This document shows, one piece after another, positions 49,420 to 62,607 of a stretch of 64,000 nucleotides of DNA. How positions within the stretch are numbered: position 1 is the first letter of the stretch; the number at the start of each line of letters is the position of its first letter. Source of the DNA: Anagrus nilaparvatae. Its lineage: Eukaryota > Arthropoda > Insecta > Hymenoptera > Mymaridae. Made by a program: the position numbers and the translations under genes. The notes beneath the pieces were generated by a model. That model did not search any database. It was not told the origin of the DNA and worked only from the letters and a program-made list of their open reading frames with translations. Where the stretch lies: contig JAKSXM010000142.1 in NCBI GenBank assembly GCA_022575985.1, forward strand, positions 2,294,001 to 2,358,000, read 5' to 3'.

Positions 49420-52299
49420 AGCACACGGAAAGATTCACATCAAGTAATTTCACCATGGCAAAATTTTTTTTCATTTTTTATCTTACGTTGATAAATTTGA
49501 ATCATAAGAATTTTTGGCAAAGGTAATTTTTTCCGTAAAAATTTCGCGAGGCATGCACAGTAATTTCACGTTATTTGATTTTCACAGCATTAGTCATATA
49601 GAAAAGTTAAACGTAATTTTCGTTTAAAAATATAAAAAGGTCATACCAAATAAATTTATGGAAAAAATCATTTTTTATTTTTTTAAATAAATGCTTTTTT
49701 TAATTGCATCAAATTTAATTAAAAAAATTTTTTTAATTTTCAAAACATAGTTCAGGCTAATATGTAAAGAGTATTAAAAAACTCAAAAAATAATTGCGGT
49801 GCAAATAAGAAATAAGGCATTTCTTAAAACCCTATTGATATAATTAAGCCGGTTCTTTTCAAAAACATCTATTTAGTAAGCATTTGAAATTCTTTTTTAA
49901 AGATATTGCGAACGAATGCGTAAACATTTTTTTTTCATTTTTAGATACACCCACAAATACATGTTTGACAATAGGATGATGAAATATTCAGGTAAGTGAA
50001 TGTATCATTTTTGTCTACCTTTTATTAAGTGATTCTTTTTTTAAATTTGCTATTTTCGAAGGTTTTAAAGATTCGCCAAAACGGACTAGAATTTATTAAA
50101 TTTCTTTTCATCGGACGAGAGTACATTAAAAATGCAATAAGTAGTTGATTTAAAAATTTTTTATTTGTCAAAATATTTTTCAAAATCATGTATTCACGTA
50201 ATTACAGTAGTATTGACTTTTAAAAATCAATATAAATTCAAAAAAATATTTTTCCATTAAATGCAAAATTCAAGTATCGTAAATTTATCGTTTTTTAAAA
50301 AAAATTTTTGGGATGTATAATGACCTGTACTCATCGTGAATTTAATAAAACTGGTTTCGCTACTTTAATTTTACTTGTAACTTTTACTTGGAAGTTTCTT
50401 ATTATAAAACAGTCTCGAAAAAAAATTTTTTCTAATAAATTTTGAGAATTTACTATCTTGTAGTAAAATTAAAAAAAAAATTACGTATTTTTTTCTATTT
50501 CTATAAATAAAAGCATATTTTTAATGGAATTTTACGACCGGATGGGGTACATGTTATTAAAATTAATTTTGTATCTTAAATAACGCTATTTCCAAATTTT
50601 AACGGAAGTATACGACTTTTTAAATTACTTAAAAAAATATAGATTAATCATGCTTATTCAGATGGTACAATTTTATATTTGTTTATTTAATTTTGAGCAT
50701 CGATTTTACTATCGTTAGATATTATGTAGGTGGGAGATAAGGCAGATAAGTCAAAAGTATACTAATTTTTTTGAAAATAATTTTATTTCTAAAAAAAGTA
50801 AGAGGGTATACAGTGAATGACCGATTAGGTAAATGTAAATATTAGTCATTCGAATTTGGTTAATTAATTTGTAACTTCTATGTATTTTTTAGGTGGTTCC
50901 CTTAGCTGTAGTTAATTTAGGTGACTGTGGAATGACCCTAAAATAAAATAAAGCGTTCTTGACAGTATGAAGAGATCCCTGCGGGATAATTAAGAGATTA
51001 GCTATATGGATATGATTTTAAGGTGTAAAAATTGTGTTTTATGTTTGATTGTCAGTTTTTTTGTGGAAAAATTAAAATTGATAAAAAATTATTAAGAGTA
51101 TTGTCTTTTTTAATAACACCGATAATACTGACACAAGAAAAATTTTGTAGGTTGAAGAGTCGTTTTTAGGCATAGGTTGCAGTAATATTCTACTCCGAAA
51201 AAAAAATTCGTTTGTTTTTTTTTATTATCTTTTAGTTTTTATTATAAATTAATTTTTGCATTTTTCCCAATTAAATATTGATCGCCATATTTCATATCCA
51301 AATTTTCCTCTTAATATCATTTCCCCTTGTATTACATAATAAAATTCAGATAACAATTATTAAAATAATTTATTCAATATTTTTAATAATAATAATAAAT
51401 AAGTTTTAATTTTATTATCATGTTATAACAAAATACGAAAATTTATAATGAAAAATGTATTTACACGTGCACGTAGTATTAATTAAAAATTTTTATTATT
51501 ATGAAAATGAAAATACTCAATTTTTATTGTTTGTTATAATTTGATATTTTTATTTATGAAAATTAATTTTTTTTTTTAGCATAATTGGGAGGAAAAACAA
51601 AATAGTTAATTATGAATTTTAGCCAGTAAAATAAAGAATTTTACGTAAATTATCCTTTGAAATAGGTCAAGTTGAGGTTGGCGAACTGTAATCTGGGGCA
51701 GTATTTTATGTGTCCAAAAAATTTTTTGACATAAAAAATAAAAATGTTTTTAGGGTAATATTATGCACCATTTTTTGTCAGCAACGAATAATACGACCAG
51801 TTAATATTTTTTGTTGGATACATTGATCAAAATCAAATTTAATTCTCCAATTTAAATAACAAAACCTACCAAAATAATACAAAAAATGGCCATATCAACA
51901 ATTTCCTAAAAAAATCTTTAATTGATAAAACAAATAAATTGATAATCAATAATTTTGCAATTACATAATCAAACAATTAATTATTTTATAAATTAATAAC
52001 AATTAAATATTCACCCCCTATGAACAATAAAAAAAATCTAATAAAAAATTGCATCATTTATTATCAGACATGCGCTTTATCAATTTCCATAAAATGAGAA
52101 TAAGAAAGAAACTATTCTCTAGCTTGATCGATTGCACTAAAAGCAGCAAAATAATTATTAAACAATTTTTTTTATTTTATCCCTTATGGTACTTTTTAAA
52201 AATTTTTTTTAAAAATACACACACACATATTAAATTAATACAAAGGTACTACAATAGAGTAAGATAGAGAGAGAGAGGGAGGTAAAATGAATAAAATAG
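49420..52299. other. AT-rich intergenic DNA, nothing recognised
   Basis: Almost 3 kb without a convincing exon, RNA gene or repeat partner in this window. A GA microsatellite (near 52265) lies at the right end, next to the inferred transporter 5' UTR. Confidence 0.3.
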
Positions 52300-52574
52300 A
52301 GCGTACAAAAACTGCTGTGGAGGGAAAAATTTAGGAGAGAGCCTGGAAGCTCCCATCAAAGCTTTAGAATTTATTATATCATTCAGAGTCGCGGTGTTTA
52401 TCTGCGTGTTATACATGCCTTAAAAGTGTAAAATTTTTATTATTTTTAAGTGAAAATTTAGTGTGTTTTTTTTTTACTCTGTGATTATGTGTTTTAATTA
52501 ATTGTTATTTAAAAAAAATAATTTTATTTCGTTTGTAAAAGTGAAAAAAGTCTTTTATTTAATTAACAATTCAA
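52300..52574 (+). other. Inferred 5' UTR exon of the transporter gene
   Basis: A less AT-biased stretch (GGAGAGAGCCTGGAAGCTCCC, GAGTCGCGGTGTTTATCTGC) ends in a good donor, TTCAA|GTAAGTAG, at 52574. The first coding exon begins after an acceptor TTTTTAG with just one base before ATG, so a non-coding first exon must lie upstream. This is the best candidate seen; not proven. Confidence 0.35.
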
Positions 52575-54957
52575 GTAAGTAGAGCACCCTTATTTTTCTT
52601 TAAGTAGATAATTTAAGTTCGTGTCTTCAAGTAGTATAAATCGACTCTTAAAAATTAATTTAAAAAAAATTTTTTTTTAGCTTAATAAAACATAGAAAAT
52701 ACGTATGTGCAAATTTTAGACACGTGGTTTTTATTGATTTTTCTTATATATAATTTTTTTTATAACAGTTTCTTTATATTATAAATAGGCCCTTTTTACC
52801 GTTAAACACGTTTACATTGTTATCTAATTTTTTTTAATACAAAAGACGTTTTATTTATTGGTGAATAAAAAAAAGATAATTGTTTCTCAATTGTTACGGA
52901 TTTTATAATCTCGTTATTGTGTGTTTAAATTTATGATTGAAAAAATTTTTTTTTACAAAACTTTCACTTGAATTTTTTTTTGAATTGTAATTTTTCTATT
53001 TTTAGGTTTTGATATACAAATAAAATGTGAATAACCTTTTATTAATTCTTTTTTTGAATATTATTTTATTTTATTTTATTTGTGATGTAATACATATAAT
53101 TTTGATATTATTGTATTGATATTGTATATTAGACTGGTTAGTAAAATTTTTTTTATAAATTTTTGGTTTCTTAAGGAGGAATCAGTTTTGAACTATTTTT
53201 GGAATGAAAATTAGAATTTTTTAGAAAGTTTGGAGTAATTAACCTTAAAAAAATAAGGGATTTAAAATTAAATTATTTTTCATTACCGAAAATTCGCTAC
53301 CCCGTGTACCCCATCCCAAAAGCCCATTTTTGGTGATACAGTAAATTTAGAAACGATCAAAGCAGCAGAATTATTAGTAAACGACAGCTAATTTTGTATA
53401 CTAATTTTCTTACAAGAACCCAAGCCCCTTTCTATAAAATAAACACTAAGTTATTTTTACCCTAATTTTTGATACCCAAATTTTCAATAATACAAAATCA
53501 CATTATAAAATATTAAAATAAAATCATTGCCAGTCGAATATACACACGACAAAGAATTTATTTCCCCTTTTAAATTTACCATATCCCCAAAGGTATATCA
53601 TAATATAAAATGTACCTAAACTATGAATGACAACAATAATATTATTATTATAAACTGCCTACTTGCGTTATTACGTGTTATTAAAAATTTTATAAACTGA
53701 ACATTTGATTTACGTGATTTGATAATAAAAAATTGCTTTTTCAAAACAATAGAAAATTATTATGTACTTTGTAATTATTTGCTATAATAGGAAAAGGGTG
53801 TAATTATTAAAAATTTCTTAGAAATTTACATTCGACTTGACGTCACCTAACAATTGGAATTTTGCAATTTTTTTTTTTTTGTAAAAAAATAAACTAGAAA
53901 AACTTGTTTTATATTAAAATTATAATTTTAATGTAGGAAATTAATAATTTATACTAAAATAAATGATGCTATGGAAATAAATCAGTTTATTAATAGAAAA
54001 TAATTTTTCAAATGTTGTTAATTTTATTATAACAAAATATCAAACTGATTATAAATAAACTTGGGCTTTGAGATTAATTTTATTTAAATAATATGATGTA
54101 TATGGGGTGATCCATGATAAAATGTTTATTAGACATGGATTTCAAAATTAGTAATAAAATTTTTTAAATTTACTCTTAGGTTTTTTTGCTTGAATTTTGC
54201 TTGAATTTATTTCTGCTTGGGTTTAACTGTAAAATTAAAAATTTAAGCAGAACAACCTGTTACTGTAAATTTTTATTTTTACTTCTTTTCGAAACTACCC
54301 TGAAAAAAAAACCGTTTGTTTCTTACTTAGGATATGCGTACAGCGGTACGTTACTATTTTTTTTTTTTTAATTTCTTTAAATTGTGTGTAAATTTTTCAA
54401 TAAATCCTAAAATCATGATTTATTACCATAGATCATGTCATATGTAACAAACCTTATCTAAAACACTTATAAAATTATATCTTCTATAACAAAATCATTA
54501 ATTAATATAAAATTTATTTTTAAAGATAGATCAAAAAATTATTGATAAATGAACTGATAAATCTTACTTTGGTAACAGTCATTGATTTTTAAACAAATTG
54601 TTATATCAGACTTAACTGTATTTTTAAAGTTAGATCAGTTAGTACCCAAAATTTTACAATTTTAAAATTAAATAAAATTCAATTTCTGAACTTAGGATAA
54701 ATTTTGGAGGATTTAAAAAGTGGTTTGATGATTTGAGATATTAGTACTCCTAAATAAACAAGTACTTTTTTCATTTAATCACCAGTCTAATATACAACAC
54801 GTTACTGCATTTTGTAATACATTGTTTATAACAATTTTCTTTAGTTATCTTAAATAAACACGTGTTTTTATTAAATATTGATAAATTCATAATTATTTGA
54901 TACTGCCCTAGAAAACTTAAATTAAATCTAAAGTAGTTTTTAATTAAAATTTTTAGA

Positions 54958-57900
54958 ATGCCAAAAGACAATATGAAAGAAAAAGGAGAAAAAGGAGCAT
55001 ATGATTCAGTAACACCAACTGAAGACGATGAAATAAAATTAGAAGCAAAAATGTCATTATTAAATGGATGTACTGTTATTGTTGGTTCAATTATCGGTTC
55101 TGGTATTTTTGTTAGTCCAACTGGTGTTATCAAAGAAATGGGCAGTGTTAATGGTAGTTTAGTCATATGGACTTTGTCTGGAATATTTTCCATGGTAATT
55201 ACTTAAATTTAACATTTTTTAAAATTATTAATTAACCAATAATTACATTTTTTTTAGGTTGGTGCCTACTGTTACGCAGAACTTGGTTGTATGATAAAAA
55301 AATCAGGTGCTGATTATGCTTACATTATGCAAACATTTGGTCCATTTTTGGCATTTATCAGATTATGGATCGAATGTATGATCGTCAGACCATGCAGTCA
55401 AGCTATCGTTGCCTTAACATTTAGTACTTATGTATTAAAACCATTTTTTCCTGAATGCTCACCACCAGATGATGCTATGAGATTATTAGCTATTTGTTGT
55501 ATATGTAAGTATTTTTTTAAAAAATTTTTTATAAATAATGGTGTCGTGTGTAATTTTATCAATATTCTCTATTATTTATTTTCAAAATATATATTTTTTT
55601 TCTAATCTAATTCAAATATTTAATTTTTTAAAAATAAATGATAATTTTTTTAATCTTTTGTCAAAAATAGTATTTCAAGGACAGTTTTATTCTACGTACT
55701 TTTTTTATAGAATTTCGTTCATTCACCTTTATTTACTTTAATAATACACACAGGAAGAGTACAGAAATTGATTAATTAATTAATTTTTTTATTTTTGGAA
55801 TTATGATATATAGAATTTTTGTAATTTTTTTATAATTTTATGCTAATCATTTTGATTTACAGTAACTTAATTAGCATAGAATGACGTTTTTTTATCGAGT
55901 AGTTATGGGAGAGTGAACGTAAAATAATTTTACTATAAATGGTACCAAAAATAAATATCAACCCTTTCTAATTTCTCAAAACAGAATTTAAATTCCATAA
56001 TTTCAATAAAATTAAACTCTCATAAATAAAAAAAAAATACACTCCAATACAAAAAAATTTTTAATCCACTTAAAAAAAAAATAAAACTAAGACAATACTT
56101 TTTTTAATGATAAAAATAAATATTCTCTCCTACAATTTATATCGATAATCTTGAAAAGTGCTTCATTAAAAAACGTACACATTTATTCTCCTTTTTTTTT
56201 ATAACAAATAACCTTGATTTTTTTTTTCTTTTCTTAAAAAAAAAGAAAAAAGTATAAATTTACCATTAAGTATTTATATATATATTAGCCATCGATAATA
56301 GACAATGTCACGTTTAATGAAAATTGATCCTATTTACTGTGTTTAAAAAATTTAATATTTATTTACTTAGTAATCAAATATAATGATCAGTACTTAATTC
56401 TTTTAAATATGCATATTTTAATAATAAAAGAAAAATAGATTTATATCTTTAATCTGTGGTATATTAGGATTTTTGTCTAAAAATACTGCACAAAAGAATA
56501 TTTTTGAATAATAATAGCAGTAAATATTATATTTTAAAATCCGATTAGAAGATTTGAAATATAATATTAATCCGTAAAACCAAAATGAAATTAAAATAAT
56601 AAAAAACAAAGCCATATGTTATTATATCCGGCTAATATATAAAAACTTAGGTAAAATATCTACACGGAAAAAAATTATTTAATTTACCAAATTTTCAAGT
56701 ATGTTTTAACATGGAACATGTTTGTTGGGAGGGGGTACCACAGAACTTGAAGATCAAGGGGGGGGGGGGTCAATTGGACTTAATAGTATATTACGGTCCT
56801 AGCCCAGAAAAATAAAGAATGGCCCAAATCGCACGTAAATTACCTTCCGAGGCGAAGCCGAGGATGGTAAACTGCGATTTGGGTCATTCTTTGTTTATGG
56901 CCAAGGATTGTACAAAATTTTTTTGCGACTGTGGCGAGAAAATACGTCTTTGCCGGACGCGCAGCGTCCGGGAAATACGTACTTTCGGGCCGCAGTACAA
57001 AAAAATAATTTTGATTTAGGGACTTGGAATAATTCAGGTCTAGGGACCGGTTATAAGTTTTTTGGTTGAGATTTCAATATTAAACTACTGCTCAGAATAG
57101 TCTATAAAGAATTATTCTCGCAAGAAAAAAGTCTTCCTAATGGTATAAATTCAAGTGGATAATTTTGATAATTATTAAGGTCAGTTAGTGACCGAGTGGA
57201 TTAAAGCGCGCGACCTATGGTGTGTATACTATAATTGTAGTATATGCATGGGGTCCCGGGTTCGAATCCCCTCGATGACTGTCAGTTTTTATTTTTCAAT
57301 TAATTTAAAAATTAATTTTTAAATTAAAACTTTCATGTTATATTGCGACTTATGGCCCAGGAACTTATTTCCGGCATGGAATTTGATTTAAAAAATTAAA
57401 TTCTATGAAGAAAATAAGATCCGCTGGGGGGTGGGTGGATATAAGATATAAAGAGGTAGTTGTTCTTCTCCTACGTAATCCTCAATTAAATTCTCTTCAG
57501 GTTTTTCCCCACGTGGGGTTTTCTCCTGAAATGCCCTGTTCACTATTTCAAGTCCTATTACTTATAATTTCATGATAGAGTGTAAACGCAATACCATGTG
57601 ACGCAGGCAATACCTCCAATTCAAGACAATACGCCGTTTCGATCGGAGGGAATACTCGCGCCGGACCTCCGTTGGCCGTTCCTCACGGAAAAGAGCGGGG
57701 AGGGGCTCTTTTCATTTAGGGAGCATTCAGACGAGAAAAAATTTGTAACCCCCACCTTCGATATTTACCCCCTTTCGTGCCATTCTTGCAAGTTAAATAA
57801 TAAAAAGTGGGAGTAAATTTTGGAGGTGGTGGTTAAAATTTTTTTCTCGTCTGAATGCTCCCTTAAACAAACAGATAATTATTAGTGTTTGTTTTAAGGC

Positions 57901-60900
57901 CCTCTCTACACCAGCACATAATTATGTTTTATGATAATCATGTTCATTGGATATTTTTTTCCCAGCTACACTGTACTAAAAACATAACCTCAAAATTACA
58001 AATTTTAATGATTATAACCCACTAAAAACTTATTAGTTACATAAATTGTTTATAATTTTTATAATTAATAACTTAATCTACAATTAAAATATCATTTAAT
58101 TGCATTTTATTGTTTAATTTTTATTAAAAATATTTACTAATGCTACTAGTGGCGCCATTTTGTAATAACTTTAATTTCGAATATCCCAGCTACACCACAA
58201 AATATCTAACAAACATGATTATCATAAAACATAATTATGTGCTGGTGTAGAGAGGGCCTAAATGTAGTAACTAATTTTTATCACGTTTTTCTGCGTTTGA
58301 CCATCATGCACATCTGTTACTTAGTTTGGTGATAATGTCCTTTTGAGTAATTCCCACTTATCTTAACCAAACCAAGACCCACCTAAGCGCATGAAGTGGA
58401 GAGAAATATTGCACTGTAATAAAGCAGATGATTGTCAAGGGGCGATTTCATGGAGCATATCTTTACTAGATTCTAGGGGCCTTAAAGTAGAAATAATTAA
58501 TTATTGCTCAAATGTATTAAAATTCTGCTTGAGCAGAATCCATAAAAATTCCTAAAATTAAAACTTAAATAAATTATTTTTTTATAATTACTAGCGTCTC
58601 CAGAATTTGATGAAAATATGCTTAATGAAATCAACCCTAAAATCTATTAAAATTCTGCTTGAGCAGGATCTAGGAAACTAGCTTCAAGCAAAATTTTAAT
58701 AAATTTTTAGTGATCAATCAACCAGAGTTCAATTTTTTCAATCCAGAATCTAGTAAAAATATTCTTCATGAAATCATCCCTTAAATCATCGCTAAGGAAT
58801 GCAATTTATCTTAAATATAAAGCTAAATTTTAAGTATTTCACTTATCCACTCGTATATATAATACTATGAGGACAATTTACTTGTGAGAAAAAAGGTTAA
58901 GAAGTGCTTACAAAAAGTGGGTTCAATCGAAGACTTACTTCAAAGCACCGTATATTCAGAATTCTCCGAAAGCATTAAATTTACCTGTACATATTTTTTG
59001 ACTTACACAAAGTTTACATACTTCATGAATAAACCACTTTGATGAACAGTGGTTTAAATATATAAATAAAATTACATTTTTTTCTCTTTATTTACTATTT
59101 TACCTGACAGATATACTTGTCCATGAAACATGATATTTCAATATTACTTACATACATTACTTTTTTTTTTATATAATTTAAATAAATATAAACTAAAGAA
59201 AAAATCATGATATATTTTTTATTTTTAAATAAATAAATATTGTAGGATAAATCATCATATAATGTTTATAAATTCAATGACAGAAACATGCGATTGATAG
59301 TTACTATGTAATTAATTAATGAATTGGATTAAAAAATTACTTGTTGAAGTGGAATTTAAAGATTACGATTCAGCCATAATTTATGGTTACAGGCCATAAT
59401 TTAAGCTTTAATTAATAATTAGCCATAATTTTATCAAAAATGATTAGAAATTAAGCATTTATTTAATTATGGCTCTATTTTCACCATCTAGTAAATTTTA
59501 TAGAGCTTAGGCTAATATTAAACTCAGCACGTAATTTTCAAAAAATTTTAGTTTTAAAATTACTAATTTTTTATAAAATTTATTTAATATTTTTTTCAGG
59601 TACATTAACTTTTATTAATTGTTGGGATGTTAAGTGGGCTACAAGAGTTCAAGATATATTTACTTACGCAAAACTTCTTGCATTATTTATTATAATAACA
59701 GCAGGTGCTTATCAGTTATCGAAGGGTGAGTACTTATTTATAATTTTTTAATTATATTTTTGTCTCGATGATCATTAAAAAAAATAGATTTAATTTATTG
59801 TTGACGTGTAATTTTTTTTGTAAATATCACTGCAATAATTTATATATTTGTATTAAATTTATACATTAAAAATTGTTTGTATATATGGGGCGTTCCATGT
59901 TGGAGAATTTTACTAAATTTTAAAATTATTTTTTTTTTTGGTTATGAATAATTTTTATATATCTAAATTTACTGGTAAAATCGTGTATATTACATAATAT
60001 TATTGGGAAGTAACGTGACCGATGCGACATCTAGAAAGTCAATGTTAATTTTGTATTGAACTAAACTTAGAGGGTTTTAAAACCCTCTAAGTTTAGTTCA
60101 ATACAAAATTAACATTGACTTTCTAGATGTCGCATCGGTCACGTTACTTCCCAATAGTCTAAAGCCTATTAAATAAACAACCCTCAAAAACCCAAATTTG
60201 CCTCAGAAATCAGAAATTTCGTTAAAAGAAAAAATCGTAATTTACAATAAAGTATCGCAAATAGTTTCAAGTGAAATGCCCCATATATAAATATATAAAT
60301 ATTCTTTCTTGGAGTTTATCTGATTGCCGGACGAGACAATTTGTTCAATAAGAAAGGTGCTTAAACATGTTGTCATAAATTAATATATAGGGTCATGGTA
60401 ACATATAACAAGTGAATTGCTTTGAGCAAATTAAAGCACTAAAATCTTTTATTAAGTTTTTTAATTTTAAAATGTAGTTTAAAAAAAATAATGATTTTTG
60501 CTTTTTTTAGGGTATACTGAGCATTTTACGTTTGAAAATACAAAAACCGATGTTACATCTATAGCTCTAGCTTTTTATCAAGGGTTATTTGCATACAACG
60601 GCTGGAATTATTTGAATTTTATCATTGAAGAATTAAAAGATCCAGTCAGGTAATTTTGATTTATTAGATAGTTTTTTTTTTAAAATTTATTGGGTTTTTT
60701 CATGCTTGATATTTTTTATATTAAATATTCCGATCATTTTTAATATCAACGTGTCTGATAAGTGTAAAAGTATATGACTAGACTATACTTGATATCCCTT
60801 TTTGAATGTTAATTACCGGCGTTTGTCGGAACAGACACTGATATCTTTGTTACGTTTTCCGTTTATGTATTTAGCAAATGATAAATTTTATGTCAAGGCA

Positions 60901-62277
60901 TATTCGTCGTTTAATTTTTAAAATAATTTGCAAGAATTTCATTCTTCGATTTTAACTTTTTTTAATCTGAAATCTATGGCTTCAGTTTTTGACCGTAATA
61001 AATTTTTTGAAAATCATGTGTAAAAAATATTTATGATAAAAGGCTAGATTCGCGAATATTCCTATTCATTTTTTCCGAGTTTTTCCTATTTTAGGACCAA
61101 ATTGTAAGTCATGTTTAAGAAGTCATACTGAAAATTACTTTTAACAAAAAATATTTTCAATTCCTTCTTAGAAATCGATTTTCCTCGCTGTCTTATGTCA
61201 AAACCTTTTTTTCGCCCTGAATAAAATAAATTCTCAAAAAAAACAGTTAACGGTCGACTAACTCTTTTTTTACGTCCATCAAAGTACGTACTGTAAGAAT
61301 TAAGAAGTTACCGCTATGTGGCAAGCAATTTATTGTTGATGTGTCCATCAAATTTTGATATTCCTTTTTTTCTTCAATACTTTTGCCTTGCGTGTGACTT
61401 ACACTTACAGTTACGATATTTTAGTTGCTCTTATTATACTGCAGCTGAGTATAATTTTTAAATTATTTGCTCTTGAATTTAAAAAAAGATCAGAAGTACG
61501 CTAATTTCGTTTAATATCAAAAGATAAATTTTGTATGAATTGAAGAATGACAAGTACATCTTAAGTGTGCTCGTGTACTCTTGAGTTGTCAAGTTTTTAT
61601 ATAATAAAATCAGTTTATTTAATTTATAATAATGAGGCACCAAAAATTGTTGAGCATAAAATTAATTTTAAAATTTATTTTTTAGAAATTTACCCAGAGC
61701 AATTGGTATTTCATGTACACTGGTTACCGTCGTTTACGTATTTACAAATGCAGCATTCTACACAACGTTAAGTCCAACTGAAGTTTTAGGCAGTCAAGCT
61801 GTAGCTGTGGTACATACTTTTTCTATAAAATTGACAAATTAATCTAAAAAAATATTTCAAAAAAAATTGTTTTTTTTTTTAGACATTTGCAGATAAATTG
61901 TTTGGTTCACTCGCATGGACAATACCAATATTCGTAGCACTTTCAACATTTGGTGCGGTCAATGGCATTTTACTTACATCATCAAGACTTTTTTATGCTG
62001 GTGCAATGGAAGGACAAATGCCAGAGATCTTGACAATGATACAAACTTCAAGAATGACGCCTACTCCTGCTGTGATTTGTATGGTAATGTATCATCTTTT
62101 TTTCCTTTATTCAAATTGCAATTATTATTCTTTATAAGTTACTTCCTTATTTATTGAATATTAATTAGTTTTATTTAAATGTGTATTTTTTTGTTGTTGC
62201 AGGCATTACTTTCAATGCTGTATCTTTTCTCTAGTGATATTTTTGCTCTCATTAATTATGTAGGATTTGCGTGTTGG
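54958..62277 (+). CDS. SLC7 (LAT-type) amino-acid transporter, 3' end outside the window
   Basis: Light chain of a heterodimeric amino-acid exchanger in the plasma membrane (LAT/y+L group; Drosophila relatives include minidiscs and JhI-21). Seven coding exons: 54958-55194, 55258-55504, 59600-59725, 60511-60649, 61686-61809, 61883-62083, 62203-62277. Splices are GT-AG and phases agree, giving the first 383 of an expected ~490 residues. Visible: TM1 substrate motif GSIIGSGIF (43-51), CYAELG (84-89), SGADYAYI, the extracellular FFPEC loop with Cys146 at the position that bonds to the 4F2/CD98 heavy chain, [48 protein letters not shown], and a TM9-type [15 protein letters not shown]. The remaining TMs lie beyond 64000. 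The exact paralogue cannot be fixed, so no symbol is given. Confidence 0.93.
56708..57070 (+). repeat. Dispersed AACATGGAACATGTT element, copy 5, interrupted
   Basis: Starts AACATGGAACATGTTTGTTG with a run of 11 G near 56759 and ends GGGACCGGTTATAAGTTTTT. Its middle is replaced by the GC-richer hairpin repeat (56796-57010), after which the element's TTTAGGGACTTGGAATAATT resumes. This is a nested insertion. Confidence 0.65.
56796..57010. repeat. GC-richer hairpin repeat, copy 2
   Basis: Shares ordered words with 22005-22195 (AAAGAATGGCCCAAA, GCGATTTGGGTCATTC, ATGGCCAAGGA, GCGAGAAAATACG). It has nested stems: AAAGAATGGCCCAAATCGC pairs with GCGATTTGGGTCATTCTTT, and CCGGACGCG with CGCGCAGCGTCCGG. 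A 66-codon frame through it is incidental. Confidence 0.7.
57181..57291 (+). pseudogene. tRNA-like sequence (Ser/Leu class, degenerate; possible SINE head)
   Basis: Box A-like TGACCGAGTGGATTAAAGCG and box B GGTTCGAATCC are correctly spaced, with a long class II variable arm that is a perfect stem (ATACTA...TAGTAT), and a T run (57294) that could stop Pol III. However, the acceptor stem pairs at only about five of seven positions, the D stem is broken and the anticodon stem is ambiguous. A decayed tRNA gene or the tRNA-derived head of a SINE fits better than a working tRNA. Confidence 0.5.
57719..57862. repeat. piggyBac-like MITE (GGGAGCATTCAGACGAG)
   Basis: A 144-bp unit with inverted ends GGGAGCATTCAGACGAGAAA and its complement CTCGTCTGAATGCTCCC; the pairing continues imperfectly inward for about 40 bases. 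It is flanked by TTTA on the left and TTAA on the right, consistent with a TTAA target duplication carrying one mutation. The piggyBac-type assignment rests on the TTAA site and GGG/CCC ends. Confidence 0.75.
57898..58258. repeat. piggyBac-like MITE (GGCCCTCTCTACACCAGCAC)
   Basis: A 361-bp unit with ~48-bp, nearly perfect inverted ends (GGCCCTCTCTACACCAGCAC, then ATAATTATGTTTTATGATAA). TTAA is on the left and TAAA on the right. The interior repeats CCCAGCTACAC in inverted form and has no ORF. Confidence 0.8.
58439..58780. repeat. piggyBac-like MITE (GGGCGATTTCATGGAGCATAT), copy 1
   Basis: Ends are GGGGCGATTTCATGGAGCAT and its inverted, partly mutated partner ATTCTTCATGAAATCATCCC. TTAA follows on the right and TCAA precedes on the left. 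Interior words (CTAGATTCTAGGGGCC, TTAAAATTCTGCTTGAGCAG) match 62957-63165 and the remnant at 20985-21096. Confidence 0.75.
60001..60156. repeat. Perfect 156-bp palindrome with no spacer
   Basis: The arm from TATTGGGAAGTAACGTGACC to ACTTAGAGGGTTTT is followed at once by its exact complement; the centre lies between 60078 and 60079 and all 78 base pairs match. It sits in transporter intron 3. Flanking bases 60000 and 60157 do not pair. It could be a foldback insertion or a local inverted duplication. Confidence 0.95.
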
Positions 62278-62607
62278 GTAAGTTGTAATTTAAATATTTT
62301 GGTATTTTTTGAACGTTTTTCGAAAATTATGTTCTAAGATAATTGGAAAATATTTATAAATATGTACTTTGAAAAAACCCATAGTTTTTGGTGCAAAAAC
62401 TGCGTTCCTGAAATAAAACAAAGTATAGAAAGTATAGAAAACTGTTAGAAAAAATATCGAGTTTTGGGTTTAAAAAAATTATTCGATTTTGGTATCTGAA
62501 GCAGTTTGAAACTTTTAAAAATTGAAATAAATTAAGTTTTCTGCATCAATAAATTCTAAAAAGTTTTAAAAAAATTTGTATTTTCTCGATTTTTTAAATT
62601 TTTATTT
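62278..62607 (+). other. Start of transporter intron 7, no feature seen
   Basis: Intron DNA following donor GTAAGT at 62278. The next coding exon is not found before the window ends, so the intron is at least 1.7 kb and is filled by the repeats listed next. Confidence 0.6.

Larger units (their letters stand above)
55505..59599 (+). other. Transporter intron 2, repeat-rich
   Basis: A 4.1-kb intron between the exon with the CD98-linking Cys and the next TM exon, with donor GTAAGT and acceptor TTTTTTCAG. It is a landing zone for insertions: an AACATGG element with a nested hairpin repeat, a tRNA-like sequence, and three different TTAA-associated MITEs, listed separately. The stretches 55505-56707 and 58781-59599 hold nothing else recognised. 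Confidence 0.75.

Noticed and set aside
57598..57816. 72-codon ORF in a GC-richer patch of transporter intron 2
   Set aside because: It runs from unassigned repeat-like DNA into the inverted end of a MITE, so it crosses a repeat boundary and cannot be a conserved gene.
61565..61771. 68-codon ORF overlapping the transporter exon at 61686-61809
   Set aside because: It is out of frame with the spliced transporter reading frame, which encodes the conserved NLPRAIGIS segment there.
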